64,000 bases of DNA from CAYXLI01 sp964464925 (GCA_964464925.1 CAYXLI010000027.1:1-64000); one strand, 5' to 3'. Counted from the first letter of the stretch, positions 1 to 8,852 are shown. Program-made: numbers and translations. Notes: a model not told the origin generated them from the sequence alone.

Positions 1-50
1 AAAGTGTTACCTATGTCTTAGGAACGAATTGTTACCTATGTGTCCGGTAT
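1..50. mobile_element. probable terminal end of an insertion sequence (IS481/IS3-like), truncated by the window edge
   Basis: The 12-mer TGTTACCTATGT occurs twice, at 5-16 and 30-41, 25 bp apart. From memory, ends with repeated GTTACCTATGT motifs are common in insertion sequences of the DDE integrase type (IS481/IS3-like). No transposase is visible because the element would lie to the left of the window. The assignment rests on the repeated motif alone. The repeat ends about 24 bp from the 3' end of the adjacent tRNA-Phe gene. Confidence 0.4.
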
Positions 51-64
51 GGACATTTGGAGTA

Positions 65-139
65 TGGTGGCCAGGGACGGATTTGAACCGCCGACGCCAG
101 CCTTTTCAGGGCTGCGCTCTACCCCTGAGCTACCTGGCC
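65..139 (-). tRNA. tRNA-Phe (anticodon GAA)
   Basis: The reverse complement folds as a complete 75-nt tRNA. The acceptor arm is GGCCAGG paired with CCTGGCC. The D-arm contains AGCTCAGGGGTAGAGC. The anticodon stem is CAGCC/GGCTG around the loop CTGAAAA, giving anticodon GAA for phenylalanine. The T-arm contains GGTTCAAATCC. The 3' CCA is encoded (65-67). The gene reads leftward and its 3' end faces the probable insertion-sequence end at the window start. Confidence 0.96.
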
Positions 140-258
140 GCCAACCCGTTATTCTAACAAACCTATCGCGGACTTGTAACTATCGCGTCCGAATTTTCTT
201 AGGTTGCCTCACGCGGGCCGAAGATCCGTAGTCTGTACCGAAGCTGTATTGGATTAAC

Positions 259-1875
259 TCATGCCGTCTCGACGTCCGCAGCCTGTTGCAATCCGCGTTC
301 CTGAATCTCAAGCGCTCGTATTTTGTACTTCTGCACCTTGCCCGAGACCGTCATCGGAAACTGATCGACGAACCGGATAAATTGTGGAATTTTGAAATGT
401 GCGATGCGGCCGTCGCAGAAGGCGCGGATCTCCCCTTCGCTGCAGGATTCACCTGCCTTCAGCCGGATCCAGACCGCCAGCGACTCCCCTAGTTTCGGAT
501 CCGGCACGCCTACCACCTGCACCTCAGCCACCTTCGGATGTGTGAAGAGAAACTCCTCCACTTCGCGTGGGGAAATGTTCTCGCCACCGCGAATGATCAC
601 GTCTTTCGCGCGCCCGGTGATCTTCACGTATCCGTCTTCGCGCATTACGGCGAGGTCGCCGGTGTGCAACCAGCCCTCTTCGTCAATGGCACGCCGGGTC
701 GCTTCCGGATCCTGATCGTATCCTTTCATGATCAGGTAGCCTCGAGCACACAATTCGCCCTGCTCGCCGATGGGTATGGTCTCGCCCGTGGACATCGACA
801 CAATCTTCACCTCCGTATTCGGCCTGGGGCAGCCTACAGTGGAGACTCTCGTGGCGATGTCATCGTCCACATTAGACATCGTGATAATCGGCGTGCTTTC
901 CGTTTGCCCGTAGCCGATGGTCATCCCTGAGCAGTGCATATCGTTCATCACGCGCTTCATCACCTCGATCGGGCAAGGAGCGCCCGCCATGATGCCTGTG
1001 CGCAGGGATCGCAGATCGAACAGGCGGAAATCGGGGTGCTCCAGTTCGGCAATGAACATCGCAGGCACGCCATAAACAGCCGTGCAACGGTCCGCCTCGA
1101 TCGCCTCCAGCACCTTCCGTGCGTCGAAGCGAGGCGAGGGAATCACGAACGTACATCCGCTCACGATCCACGCCATGGTTCCAATCACTGATCCGAAGCA
1201 GTGATACATCGGAACAGGAATGCAGAGCCGGTCCTTCTCCGTCGCGTGCAACGCGTCTGCAATCACCTTCCCGTTGTTCACCTGATTGCGATGCGTCAAC
1301 AGTACGCCTTTCGGATTTCCTGTTGTTCCCGAGGTGTACTGCATATTCACCACATCGTTTGGATCCGCCGCTGCCGCTGTTAGCTCCTTGCCGTTGGCGA
1401 GCATGTCGTGCCAGGATGATTCACCGAAATAAATCACGTGCTGCAGTGCCGCCGCCTGGTCCCCCGCGGCTTCCTTCAAAATTTGGCGGTAGTTTGCCCT
1501 GTCGTCGGAATCGTGCAGCAGCAGCGCCTTCATTCCGGATCGGGCCAGCACATACCGTAGCTCGTGCGCGCGATATGCAGGGTTGATGTTGATGAGAACC
1601 AATTGGGCCTGTGCGGCAGCAAGCTGCACCAGAACCCACTCGGCACAATTCGTCGCCCAGAGGCCCACGCGATCCCCCGGCTGTAATCCGAGACCGGCGA
1701 ACCCGCGCGCCACCCGTTGCACTTCCCTTGCAACGTCCAGCCATGTGAGGCGCACATTCTGATGGCGGACCACCAGCGCCTCGCTATGTCCGAATCGCTC
1801 CACAGTTCCTGCGACGACTTGGTCAATCGTCTGCTCGAGGAACGGACAGTCAGGACCTTTTGCGTAACTCAGCAT
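259..1875 (-). CDS. AMP-forming acyl-CoA synthetase (fatty-acid CoA ligase family)
   Basis: A 538-residue adenylate-forming enzyme, full length for the family. It activates a carboxylic acid with ATP to an acyl-adenylate and then to the CoA thioester. The ATP-binding P-loop YTSGTTGNPKG lies at about residues 180-190, the GYGQTES motif near 320, the HTGDLA hinge region near 400, and the C-terminal TVSGKVQK with the conserved lysine near 515. The sequence resembles medium/long-chain acyl-CoA synthetases (FadD/AcsM-like), but chain length cannot be read from sequence. It stands alone, downstream of and in the same direction as a small VOC protein. The ATG at 1875 has no clear Shine-Dalgarno site. 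Confidence 0.9.
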   Translation of the reverse strand: MLSYAKGPDCPFLEQTIDQVVAGTVERFGHSEALVVRHQNVRLTWLDVAREVQRVARGFAGLGLQPGDRVGLWATNCAEWVLVQLAAAQAQLVLININPAYRAHELRYVLARSGMKALLLHDSDDRANYRQILKEAAGDQAAALQHVIYFGESSWHDMLANGKELTAAAADPNDVVNMQYTSGTTGNPKGVLLTHRNQVNNGKVIADALHATEKDRLCIPVPMYHCFGSVIGTMAWIVSGCTFVIPSPRFDARKVLEAIEADRCTAVYGVPAMFIAELEHPDFRLFDLRSLRTGIMAGAPCPIEVMKRVMNDMHCSGMTIGYGQTESTPIITMSNVDDDIATRVSTVGCPRPNTEVKIVSMSTGETIPIGEQGELCARGYLIMKGYDQDPEATRRAIDEEGWLHTGDLAVMREDGYVKITGRAKDVIIRGGENISPREVEEFLFTHPKVAEVQVVGVPDPKLGESLAVWIRLKAGESCSEGEIRAFCDGRIAHFKIPQFIRFVDQFPMTVSGKVQKYKIRALEIQERGLQQAADVETA

Positions 1876-1891
1876 GTTTGGAAAGTCTATG

Positions 1892-2266
1892 CTATCCGTG
1901 CTGGCTAACGGAAAGGACGTTTCCGTCCGGGTCCTTGAACCATGCCACTTTGCTCCCGTCCGGCGCTGTCCAGATACCGATCTCCTGATCCTGAATGAAT
2001 GGGTACTTCTCGAACACGACGCCTCGCCCCTTCAGCCACGCGACGACGTCTTCGATATTCGCAACCTCCCAGCCCAGCACCGTACTCCGCAGCGGACTAA
2101 AGGCCGGAATCTTCACGACGCGTATGTGATGCCCCCCGCTCTTTAATACCAGCGCGAACTGATCGAGGCTCACAAACTCCAGACCAAGTTTCTTCTCGTA
2201 GAAATCGCGCGCTGCATCGTAATCTTTCGTGAGCACGAAGCCCATCAACTTACCTGTCGCCAGCAT
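1892..2266 (-). CDS. VOC (glyoxalase/bleomycin-resistance) superfamily protein
   Basis: About 124 residues with the paired beta-alpha-beta-beta-beta pattern of the vicinal-oxygen-chelate fold. It has an N-terminal segment GFVLTKDYDAARDFYEKKLG typical of the first module and a C-terminal WFKDPDGNVLSV, where the family often places a metal ligand. The substrate is unknown. The reading frame is open back to 2338, but the ATG at 2266 (MLATGKLMGF) is preferred: GGGAG lies about 12 nt upstream, and the longer version would run into the divergent thrC start. It sits 16 bp upstream of the acyl-CoA synthetase and may be co-transcribed with it. Confidence 0.8.
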   Translation of the reverse strand: MLATGKLMGFVLTKDYDAARDFYEKKLGLEFVSLDQFALVLKSGGHHIRVVKIPAFSPLRSTVLGWEVANIEDVVAWLKGRGVVFEKYPFIQDQEIGIWTAPDGSKVAWFKDPDGNVLSVSQHG

Positions 2267-2337
2267 TCTACGGATTCTCCCACTTTCGGCGCGCAACGGC
2301 ATCCCTCCAGTTGCACTGGATACAATGGGAGTTTCCA

Positions 2338-3639
2338 ATGCCAGCCGAGCTAGTTTGTTTCTCTCCGGAGTGCCGTGCGCACTATCCGGTCACCGAGGTG
2401 ATCTATAATTGCCCAAAATGCGGAGGCCTTCTGGAGGCGCAGTATCCCGGCCAGACGCTGGACCCTGTATCGCTCAAGCAGGTGTGGCGGGATCGGCGCC
2501 GCGACAACGCGCCCGTCGAGCAGAGCGGCGTTTGGCGCTACCGGGAGATGATCTCGTTCCTTGATGACGAGCGCCACATCGTGACTCTCCGCGAAGGCAA
2601 CACGCCTCTGCTCGAAACACGCAAAGCGGCACAATACGGCGGGCTCGACAAACTCGTCTTCAAACACCAGGGCTTCAATCCGACCGGTTCCTTCAAAGAC
2701 AATGGCATGACATGCGGCGTCGCCCAGGCTATGCGCCTCGGCATGCAGCGCGTGGCGTGTGTCTCCACGGGCAACACGTCCGCATCAATGGCGGCATACG
2801 CAAGTGCAGCCGGCCTGCAGCCCGTTATTTTCATCCCGCACGGCAACATCTCTTATGGCAAGCTCGCCCAAGCTCTCGAATACGGCGCGCTCACGCTGCA
2901 GGTGGAGGCGAATTTCGATCAGATCCTCAAACTCGTGCGGGTTCTGGCGGAGCGCCTGGGCATCTACCTGCTGAATTCCATCAATCCGTTTCGCATCGAA
3001 GGCCAGAAAACAATCATTGTCGAAATGATGGATCAGCGCGATTGGAATGCGCCGGAATGGGTTGTCTTGCCGGGCGGTAATCTCGGGAATGTCTCCGCAT
3101 TCGGCAAGGCTTTGCGCGAGTTGCAGCAGCACGGATTCCTGACGCGCATTCCCAAACTCGCAGTGATTCAGGCTGAGGGCTCGGCCCCTTTCTACGAATA
3201 TATGAAGACTCGCAGTGCTTTCCAGGCCGTCGAGCATCCCGAGACGTTAGCCACCGCCATCAAAATTGGCGATCCGGTGTCCTGGCCGAAAGCCGAGCAG
3301 GAAATTCTGCATAGCGGCGGACTTGTGGAGAAAGTCACGGAACAGGAGATCGCCGATGCGAAAGCGCAGATCGGCCTGGCTGGGATAGGCTGCGAACCGG
3401 CGTCGGCCGCAACGCTCGCCGGAATCCGGAAGCTCACCAAGGCGGGCACAATCCGCCCCGATGCCGATGTGGTTGCGGTGCTCACGGGCAACGTTTTAAA
3501 GGATCCGGATTACATATACCGCTATCACACTGGCGCCTTACAGGCCCCTGATGGAGCAGCGATCGCCCCGAAATTCGGGAACAAACCCGTGGTTGTGCCC
3601 AACGATCCGGACAAGATCGCGGCTCTTCTGTCAAACTAG
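2338..3639 (+). CDS. thrC: threonine synthase (paralogue 1)
   Basis: A fold-type II PLP enzyme of 433 residues that converts O-phosphohomoserine to threonine. A zinc-ribbon-like N-terminus has Cys7, Cys12, Cys25 and Cys28. The PLP lysine is K120 in NPTGSFKDNGM, followed by STGNTSAS in the phosphate-binding region. A late PGGNLGN loop is also typical. The frame opens at 2311, but the ATG at 2338 follows GGGAG and gives the usual N-terminus. metF starts 5 bp after the stop, so the two are probably one transcription unit for Thr/Met metabolism. A second, clearly different threonine-synthase-like gene lies at 6663-7889. Confidence 0.92.
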   Translation: MPAELVCFSPECRAHYPVTEVIYNCPKCGGLLEAQYPGQTLDPVSLKQVWRDRRRDNAPVEQSGVWRYREMISFLDDERHIVTLREGNTPLLETRKAAQYGGLDKLVFKHQGFNPTGSFKDNGMTCGVAQAMRLGMQRVACVSTGNTSASMAAYASAAGLQPVIFIPHGNISYGKLAQALEYGALTLQVEANFDQILKLVRVLAERLGIYLLNSINPFRIEGQKTIIVEMMDQRDWNAPEWVVLPGGNLGNVSAFGKALRELQQHGFLTRIPKLAVIQAEGSAPFYEYMKTRSAFQAVEHPETLATAIKIGDPVSWPKAEQEILHSGGLVEKVTEQEIADAKAQIGLAGIGCEPASAATLAGIRKLTKAGTIRPDADVVAVLTGNVLKDPDYIYRYHTGALQAPDGAAIAPKFGNKPVVVPNDPDKIAALLSN

Positions 3640-3644
3640 AAAGA

Positions 3645-4553
3645 ATGCGGATTGCGGATATTCTTGCACGGAAGCGGCCGGTCTTCTCGTTCGAATTTTT
3701 TCCTCCGAAGACCGACGAGGCTGCGCGCCAACTCGAAACCACGATTCTGGAGCTGAAACCGCTCGAGCCGGACTTCGTCTCCGTGACCTACGGAGCCGGC
3801 GGCTCCACTCGTGAAAAGACCATCGACCTTGTCACGCGCATCAAGGCGGACACCGGCGTCGAAGCGATGGCGCACCTGACGTGTGTCGGTTCCACGCGTG
3901 AGGAATTGAGTAGCGTTCTCGATCGTCTCGAAGCCGCCGGTGTGGACAATATTCTGGGCCTTCGTGGAGATCCGCCCAAAGGGCAAACACAATTCGTTGC
4001 GACGGAGGGCGGCTTTGCCTATGCCAACGAACTCGTGGAGTTCATCCATAGCGAGTACCCGGGCCGCTTCTGCGTCGGCGGTGCGGGTTATCCCGAAAAG
4101 CACATTGAATGCGGAAATCCGGCCGTCGACATGGTAAACCTGAAGCGCAAAGTGGACGAAGGCGTAAGCTTCCTGATCACGCAACTCTTTTTCGATAACC
4201 GGCGCTACTTCGAATTCGTTGAAAATGCTCACGCCAGCGGCATCCACGTGCCGATCATTCCCGGTATTATGCCGATAACGAGCGCATCCGGCGTCGAGAA
4301 GATGACGGTGCTCTGCGGCGCTTCCCTACCCTTCCGGCTTGCCGCGGAGATCGACCGGCACCGGAACGATCCGGACGCTATGATGCGGATCGGAATCGCT
4401 CACGCTACGGCGCAGACCCTCGAACTGCTGCAAGGCGGAGCGCCCGGCATTCATTTCTACACACTCAATCGCAGCAAAGCGACCAGCCAGGTACTCAGCA
4501 CCATTCGCTCGTTGACGATGGCAGCATCCGCTCCCAGTGCCGCAAGGGTCTAG
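3645..4553 (+). CDS. metF: 5,10-methylenetetrahydrofolate reductase
   Basis: A 302-residue flavoprotein of the MTHFR family and of normal bacterial length. It reduces methylene-THF to methyl-THF, the methyl donor for methionine synthesis. Diagnostic segments are FSFEFFPPKT at the N-terminus with the catalytic-region Glu, VTYGAGGSTR, HLTCVG, NILGLRGDPP, and ITQLFFDN in the middle. It starts 5 bp after thrC. Its last 4 bp overlap the stop of the convergent pseudokinase-like gene. Confidence 0.95.
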   Translation: MRIADILARKRPVFSFEFFPPKTDEAARQLETTILELKPLEPDFVSVTYGAGGSTREKTIDLVTRIKADTGVEAMAHLTCVGSTREELSSVLDRLEAAGVDNILGLRGDPPKGQTQFVATEGGFAYANELVEFIHSEYPGRFCVGGAGYPEKHIECGNPAVDMVNLKRKVDEGVSFLITQLFFDNRRYFEFVENAHASGIHVPIIPGIMPITSASGVEKMTVLCGASLPFRLAAEIDRHRNDPDAMMRIGIAHATAQTLELLQGGAPGIHFYTLNRSKATSQVLSTIRSLTMAASAPSAARV

Positions 4554-5995
4554 GGCCGCTTCGACGTATAGACCTTGAGTTCCCGCTCGGCGGTGATTTT
4601 CCAACCACCGCCGTACTTCCCAAACGAAAGCTGCTCCCGTGCGGAGCCGGCATATCGTTGGCCAAAGTCCCACGTCTTATCGAAAAGTGCTACCGCGGAA
4701 TTCGGGCCAAGCTGCGTCACCTGCAAATTGCTGATTTCCAGCTTCCGCACGGGTCCGATCTGGTTGAATATTCGGACGCGTTCCTGGCGGAGTTGCTCGC
4801 GCGTGAGATTCCGGCGTCCGTAGAAGGTACGCACGCGCGGAGCGTAGAAGCTGGCCACGGCAGCAGCATTTTTCTCGCGAGTCGCCTGAACCCAGTGATT
4901 CAGCAAAGCCTCGACCGAATCTCCTGACGGAGCCTCCGGAATGCGCTCGCCGGATCCTGGCTTGCCCTTTTCAGTCGGCTTCTCCGGCGTTCCGAATGTC
5001 GCCACCGGTGCGCCGTTCGTTCTCATACGTTCAGCCTCACGGTCAGCGGGGATCTCCGTCTTACGCCGTTCGCGCAAGGCCAGTAAACTTCCTACCAGGA
5101 TCACCAGCAGAATTCCGAGGATCAGCGCGAGCCACACCCGTCGATGCGACGGAGACCGATCTTCGCGGAACGGAAGATGCTGCAGTGCGGGCGCGGCTTC
5201 CTCGTGCGGTGTAGCCACGCCAAGTTCCTCCATGAGGGAAGGGGGCGAAGGCGGAGGCTCCATCACCAGTTGCTGCTCGATGCCGTCCAGTGATGGTCGT
5301 GCGGCAGGATCCGGCTGGAGACAATCGCGGGCGATCGTGTCAAACGGCTCTGGGAGCCCATGCAGACGGATGTGCCGCCCGCGGGGCAGCGATACCGATC
5401 CCTCTACATGCGCCGGCGAAGGCGTCAGGACCTTCTGCAAGAGGGCGCCAAGAGACCATACATCCCATGCCGGCAGGATCCTCCCTTCGAACGCTTCCGG
5501 AGGCGCTGACGGCAGTCGCGCCAGAATCCGCCTCATCTCGCCGTCCGCACTTCCGGCGAGCCGAAGTTCGCTGAAATCCGCCAGCTTCCATTGCTGTCCG
5601 ATTTTCCAGACTCCATTCAACTCGAGATTGCACAACACAAGATCTTCATCGTGCAAAGCTCGCAACCCCGGAATCAGTTGAAGAGTCAGTTCACGGGCGT
5701 CGTCGGGAGGCATCGGGCGCTGCTCCACAAATTGCGGTAGATCGTATTCGCCTCTTTCGGAGACAACATACACCCCTTCCTCGTGCAGCAAAACCCGGCA
5801 GATCCGAAGCAGATTCGGATGGGAAAGGAAGCTCGCCTCCTGGAATCTTCGATAGATCAGACGCGGTTCAGCGCCGCGAAATAGCTGGATAGACACTGGT
5901 TGGTCGGTCTGGCGGTCGTGCCCTTCGAACCAGGACCGCGTTTCGCGTTCACGCACCAGCTTTCCGACCTCGAACGTGTCTTCCAGAACCTGCAT
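4550..5995 (-). CDS. pseudokinase - transmembrane segment - NTF2/SnoaL-like domain protein
   Basis: A 481-residue protein with three parts. Residues about 8-250 follow the order of a bacterial Ser/Thr protein kinase, but catalytic positions are altered. The VAIK lysine position reads VSIQ. The HRDxKxxN loop reads LCNLELN, so Asp becomes Asn and Lys becomes Glu. DFG reads DFS. Residues about 288-308 form one hydrophobic membrane span. After a charged, proline-rich linker, residues about 350-478 look like an NTF2/SnoaL-like fold (ALLNHWVQATREKNAAAVASFY). It is probably a membrane-anchored, catalytically dead kinase used for binding or scaffolding. A strong AGGAGG lies just upstream of the ATG at 5995. 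Confidence 0.75.
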   Translation of the reverse strand: MQVLEDTFEVGKLVRERETRSWFEGHDRQTDQPVSIQLFRGAEPRLIYRRFQEASFLSHPNLLRICRVLLHEEGVYVVSERGEYDLPQFVEQRPMPPDDARELTLQLIPGLRALHDEDLVLCNLELNGVWKIGQQWKLADFSELRLAGSADGEMRRILARLPSAPPEAFEGRILPAWDVWSLGALLQKVLTPSPAHVEGSVSLPRGRHIRLHGLPEPFDTIARDCLQPDPAARPSLDGIEQQLVMEPPPSPPSLMEELGVATPHEEAAPALQHLPFREDRSPSHRRVWLALILGILLVILVGSLLALRERRKTEIPADREAERMRTNGAPVATFGTPEKPTEKGKPGSGERIPEAPSGDSVEALLNHWVQATREKNAAAVASFYAPRVRTFYGRRNLTREQLRQERVRIFNQIGPVRKLEISNLQVTQLGPNSAVALFDKTWDFGQRYAGSAREQLSFGKYGGGWKITAERELKVYTSKRP

Positions 5996-6184
5996 CCAGG
6001 ATCCTCCTTTTTAAACAAGAGACGCACGTTTTGTTCCGATCGGTTGCTCAGCAATTTGCGGGATGCTCAGCTACTTGCCGGGTATTTTTTTCGATCGCGA
6101 CCCGTAATTTCTTACTCGGAAACTTCGGGAGTCTCTCTGCCGCAACAGGTTCTCCTCTGGCCCTCCAGATGCATAAATGGTCTC

Positions 6185-6649
6185 ATGCCCGCAGATAAAG
6201 AGTTTCCGGTTCACGGTGAGAATGGATTGCGCGGTGTGCTGCTCGCTCCCGCGCGGTTCTTGGATGACTCCACGGAGCGCCGCATCCGTTTGGAAGACGG
6301 GCGAGAATTCACTGTGCCATCCGAAATGCTGGAGCCGCAACGCGATGGCTCGTTCTACTTGCGCACACTCCCTGAGTCGCGCGCAGCATCGACGGAAGAC
6401 CCTCTACCTGCCGTGCCGGATGAACCGCTGCTTCGGGAAGACTGCGACATAGTGCGCGTCCCGGTTCGCAAGTTACTCGACAAACCGGCTGAAACACGGC
6501 AGGAAGGTGACACTCTGATCGTCCCCCTCATGGAAGAGGTATGGGTCGTCGAAAAGCGGCTCATGCTACGTGAGGAGCTACACATCCGCCGCAAGACCGT
6601 TCGCCATTCGGATGGCAAACCGGTCCGCCGCGAAGATTTGGAGACTTAG
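6185..6649 (+). CDS. DUF2382 (YsnF/AvaK-type) domain protein
   Basis: A 154-residue protein whose C-terminal half (about 100-150) carries the pattern of DUF2382: VPLMEEVWVVEKRLMLREEL followed by HIRRKTV. The N-terminal part begins with a short conserved segment (GLRGVLLAPARFLDD) that resembles a PRC-barrel-like strand pattern. The family is often stress-linked; a molecular function is not established. The frame is open from 5900, but the ATG at 6185 gives the compact protein and avoids overlap with the divergent pseudokinase gene. Confidence 0.7.
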   Translation: MPADKEFPVHGENGLRGVLLAPARFLDDSTERRIRLEDGREFTVPSEMLEPQRDGSFYLRTLPESRAASTEDPLPAVPDEPLLREDCDIVRVPVRKLLDKPAETRQEGDTLIVPLMEEVWVVEKRLMLREELHIRRKTVRHSDGKPVRREDLET

Positions 6650-6662
6650 CGACTGCTCCCGC

Positions 6663-7889
6663 CTACCTTGGCGTGATCAACCCGCCCAGCTTGTCTGCCT
6701 CCGAAGCGAACACGCGCGGAAAACGGGTGGAGTACGCTTCCAAATACTTCAGGCCCGAACCCGTGTTGTAAAGAACGATCCGTTCCTCGGCCTTCAGGAA
6801 TCCGTTAGACAGCAGCTTCCGGAGCGCGGCTACGCACGCGCCACCTTCGGGCGCAGCGAAGATTCCTTCCGCTGTCGCCAGTTCCACGCCGGCATCCAGC
6901 ATCTCATCATCTGAAACTGCGATTGCGCAGCCGCCGCTCGCCTTCATCGCACGAATCATCAGAAAATCGCCAAGTGCCTTGGGGACTCGCAAGCCGCTCG
7001 CGACCGTCTGAGCACCCTCGAAAAAATCGCTCCGCTCTTTCCCCTGTTCCCAAGCTCGAACTACCGGCTGGCATCCCTCGGCCTGCACTGCGATCATCTT
7101 CGGCCTTTTCTGGCCGATCCAGCCGAGCTGCTCCATTTCCTCGAAGGCCTTCCACATGCCGATTAGTCCCACGCCGCCGCCGGCGGGATAGAAAATCGCG
7201 TCCGGCAGGTCCCAACCGAACTGCTCCGCGATCTCGTACCCCATTGTCTTTTTACCTTCTATGCGGTACGGCTCCTTTAAAGTGGAGACGTCGAACCAAC
7301 CCTCGGCGTCTTTCCGCGAAGCAACAATCTTCCCGCAGTCGCTGATCAGCCCGTCTACCAGCGTCACGTGGGCACCCGCAGCTTTGCACTCCAGGTAATT
7401 CGACTGAGGCACGTCCTTCGGCATGAAAATGTGTGCCTCCAGACCAGCGGCAGCCGCATAATTTGCCAACGCACCCGCCGCGTTGCCGGCCGATGGAATC
7501 GCCACCTTCGTAATTCCCAGTTCTTTCGCCATGGACAGCGCACAACTCTGCCCCCGCGCCTTGAACGAGCCGGTCGGATTCACTCCGTCATCTTTTACCC
7601 ACAGATTCGGAGCGCCGAGCGAAGTTCCCAGCCGGTCCGTGCGCACCAACGGCGTCATTCCCTCGCCGAGCGAAACTATCGAGAGGGGATTCGTAACGGG
7701 CAGCACTGGTGAATATCGCCACATCGAGTTTGGCGCGTCACGCAAAGCCTCGCGGTCCCATTCGTTTTTGGTGCGCTGCAGATCATAACGGACGAGCAAA
7801 GGGTTCCCGCAAGTGCACAGGTTGTGAATCTTTCCGGCTTCGTAATGCAGCCCACAAGAGCTGCACTCCAAATGAGTGATCGTCGTCAT
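6663..7889 (-). CDS. threonine synthase-like PLP enzyme (paralogue 2)
   Basis: A 408-residue fold-type II PLP enzyme. It has an N-terminal Cys-rich ribbon (LECSSCGLHYE then LCTCGNP), the PLP lysine motif NPTGSFKARG, the phosphate loop SAGNAAGA, and YPAGGGVGL late in the chain. All are typical of threonine synthase. It is only distantly similar to the thrC gene at 2338-3639, so the two are not a recent duplication. It may be a second threonine synthase or act on a related phosphorylated substrate. The ATG at 7889 (MTTITHLECS) is preferred to 7904 because GAAGG lies about 6 nt before it. It is divergent from a small membrane-protein gene. Confidence 0.85.
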   Translation of the reverse strand: MTTITHLECSSCGLHYEAGKIHNLCTCGNPLLVRYDLQRTKNEWDREALRDAPNSMWRYSPVLPVTNPLSIVSLGEGMTPLVRTDRLGTSLGAPNLWVKDDGVNPTGSFKARGQSCALSMAKELGITKVAIPSAGNAAGALANYAAAAGLEAHIFMPKDVPQSNYLECKAAGAHVTLVDGLISDCGKIVASRKDAEGWFDVSTLKEPYRIEGKKTMGYEIAEQFGWDLPDAIFYPAGGGVGLIGMWKAFEEMEQLGWIGQKRPKMIAVQAEGCQPVVRAWEQGKERSDFFEGAQTVASGLRVPKALGDFLMIRAMKASGGCAIAVSDDEMLDAGVELATAEGIFAAPEGGACVAALRKLLSNGFLKAEERIVLYNTGSGLKYLEAYSTRFPRVFASEADKLGGLITPR

Positions 7890-7944
7890 AAGAACCTTCA
7901 GCATAGCGAAACGGATTGAATCAGCCGCAATCTAACGGAGCGGA

Positions 7945-8214
7945 ATGCCCTGTCTGCTCGTCGCGCTCATACTCCTGTTCCCCCGGATTGCTATCGTTCT
8001 CTTGTATTTCTTCACGACGTTTTTCAACGGCGTTTATGACAACCTGATCATCCCGCTTGTTGGGTTCATCGTGCTGCCGCTCACGCTGATTGCTTATACC
8101 TACTTCGCGAGGACTCACCATCCGGTAGACACGGCATTTCTCGCGGTGATGATTCTCGCCGTCGTGGTCGATCTCGGACTACTCGGCGGCGGCTATCGCT
8201 CCCGCCGCGATTGA
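7945..8214 (+). CDS. small three-span membrane protein
   Basis: An 89-residue, very hydrophobic protein with three predicted membrane spans (about 4-22, 33-53 and 61-79) and a short basic tail (YRSRRD). No enzyme motif is visible and the function is unknown. It is transcribed divergently from the second threonine synthase. Its last 22 bp overlap the 3' end of the convergent methyltransferase gene. The regular span pattern favours a real gene over a chance frame. Confidence 0.65.
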   Translation: MPCLLVALILLFPRIAIVLLYFFTTFFNGVYDNLIIPLVGFIVLPLTLIAYTYFARTHHPVDTAFLAVMILAVVVDLGLLGGGYRSRRD

Positions 8215-8852
8215 CGCTGCCCTGAACTGCGATCGCCTGTGAGGCGCCAAAGCGTGCAACGCAGCATCCCCTGCGACTGCTGCCGTTCTTCAAGCATCGT
8301 GAATCCCGCCGCGGCGAAAGCTGCTTCGTAGTCCGGAATCTCATGAACTTGCAGCCCTGTGGTGAAACGAAAGAATCGATACATCGTCGCGATCCACGCC
8401 CGGGCGCGCATCCTGCGCCAGCCCGCCGATGGTATGTGGAACTCCGAGACAATCCATAGGGCGCCCGGGTGCAGGTGCCGGGCAAGCCGCCGGATCAAAG
8501 CGTCCGCTTCCGTCTGGGTGAGGCAGTCGAGAAAGAAATGGGTCGCAACCAAGTCGAAGCTGCCAGCCGGTTCCATCCTTCGCGCATCTGCATGGAGCAG
8601 CTTCGCTGCGCCTCCAATCCGCCTGGCAGCCAGCCGGATCATTTCCGCACTCGCATCAACAGATTCCACCGCGAGACCCGGATAACGCCGGACCAGTTCA
8701 GCGGTGAACCGCCCGTCCCCGTCACCAATCACCAAAGCCCGCTGAGCACCGGCACACCGGTCCAGAAATTGGGTCCGGCACTTCTGCAGTAGGCCTCCGA
8801 AGGCCGCATACTCCAGCCACTGGTATATTCGCGCGATCCGGTCCGCGTTCAT
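8193..8852 (-). CDS. class I SAM-dependent methyltransferase
   Basis: A 219-residue Rossmann-type methyltransferase. The SAM-binding motif I reads ALVIGDGDGRFTAEL, the acidic residue after strand 2 is in SVDASAEMI, and the post-motif is LLHADARRME. The ATG at 8852 overlaps the TGA of the upstream membrane-protein gene as ATGA, so the two are translationally coupled. A longer in-frame extension to 9155 runs antiparallel-free through the neighbour's coding sequence and is rejected. Coupling to a UbiA-like membrane protein suggests the substrate could be a prenylated or lipid-linked molecule; this is inference. Confidence 0.85.
   Translation of the reverse strand: MNADRIARIYQWLEYAAFGGLLQKCRTQFLDRCAGAQRALVIGDGDGRFTAELVRRYPGLAVESVDASAEMIRLAARRIGGAAKLLHADARRMEPAGSFDLVATHFFLDCLTQTEADALIRRLARHLHPGALWIVSEFHIPSAGWRRMRARAWIATMYRFFRFTTGLQVHEIPDYEAAFAAAGFTMLEERQQSQGMLRCTLWRLTGDRSSGQRQSRRER

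Noticed and set aside
40..231. A 63-residue forward reading frame across the tRNA-Phe region.
   Set aside because: It runs antisense through a complete tRNA gene and has no start signal or protein-like features.
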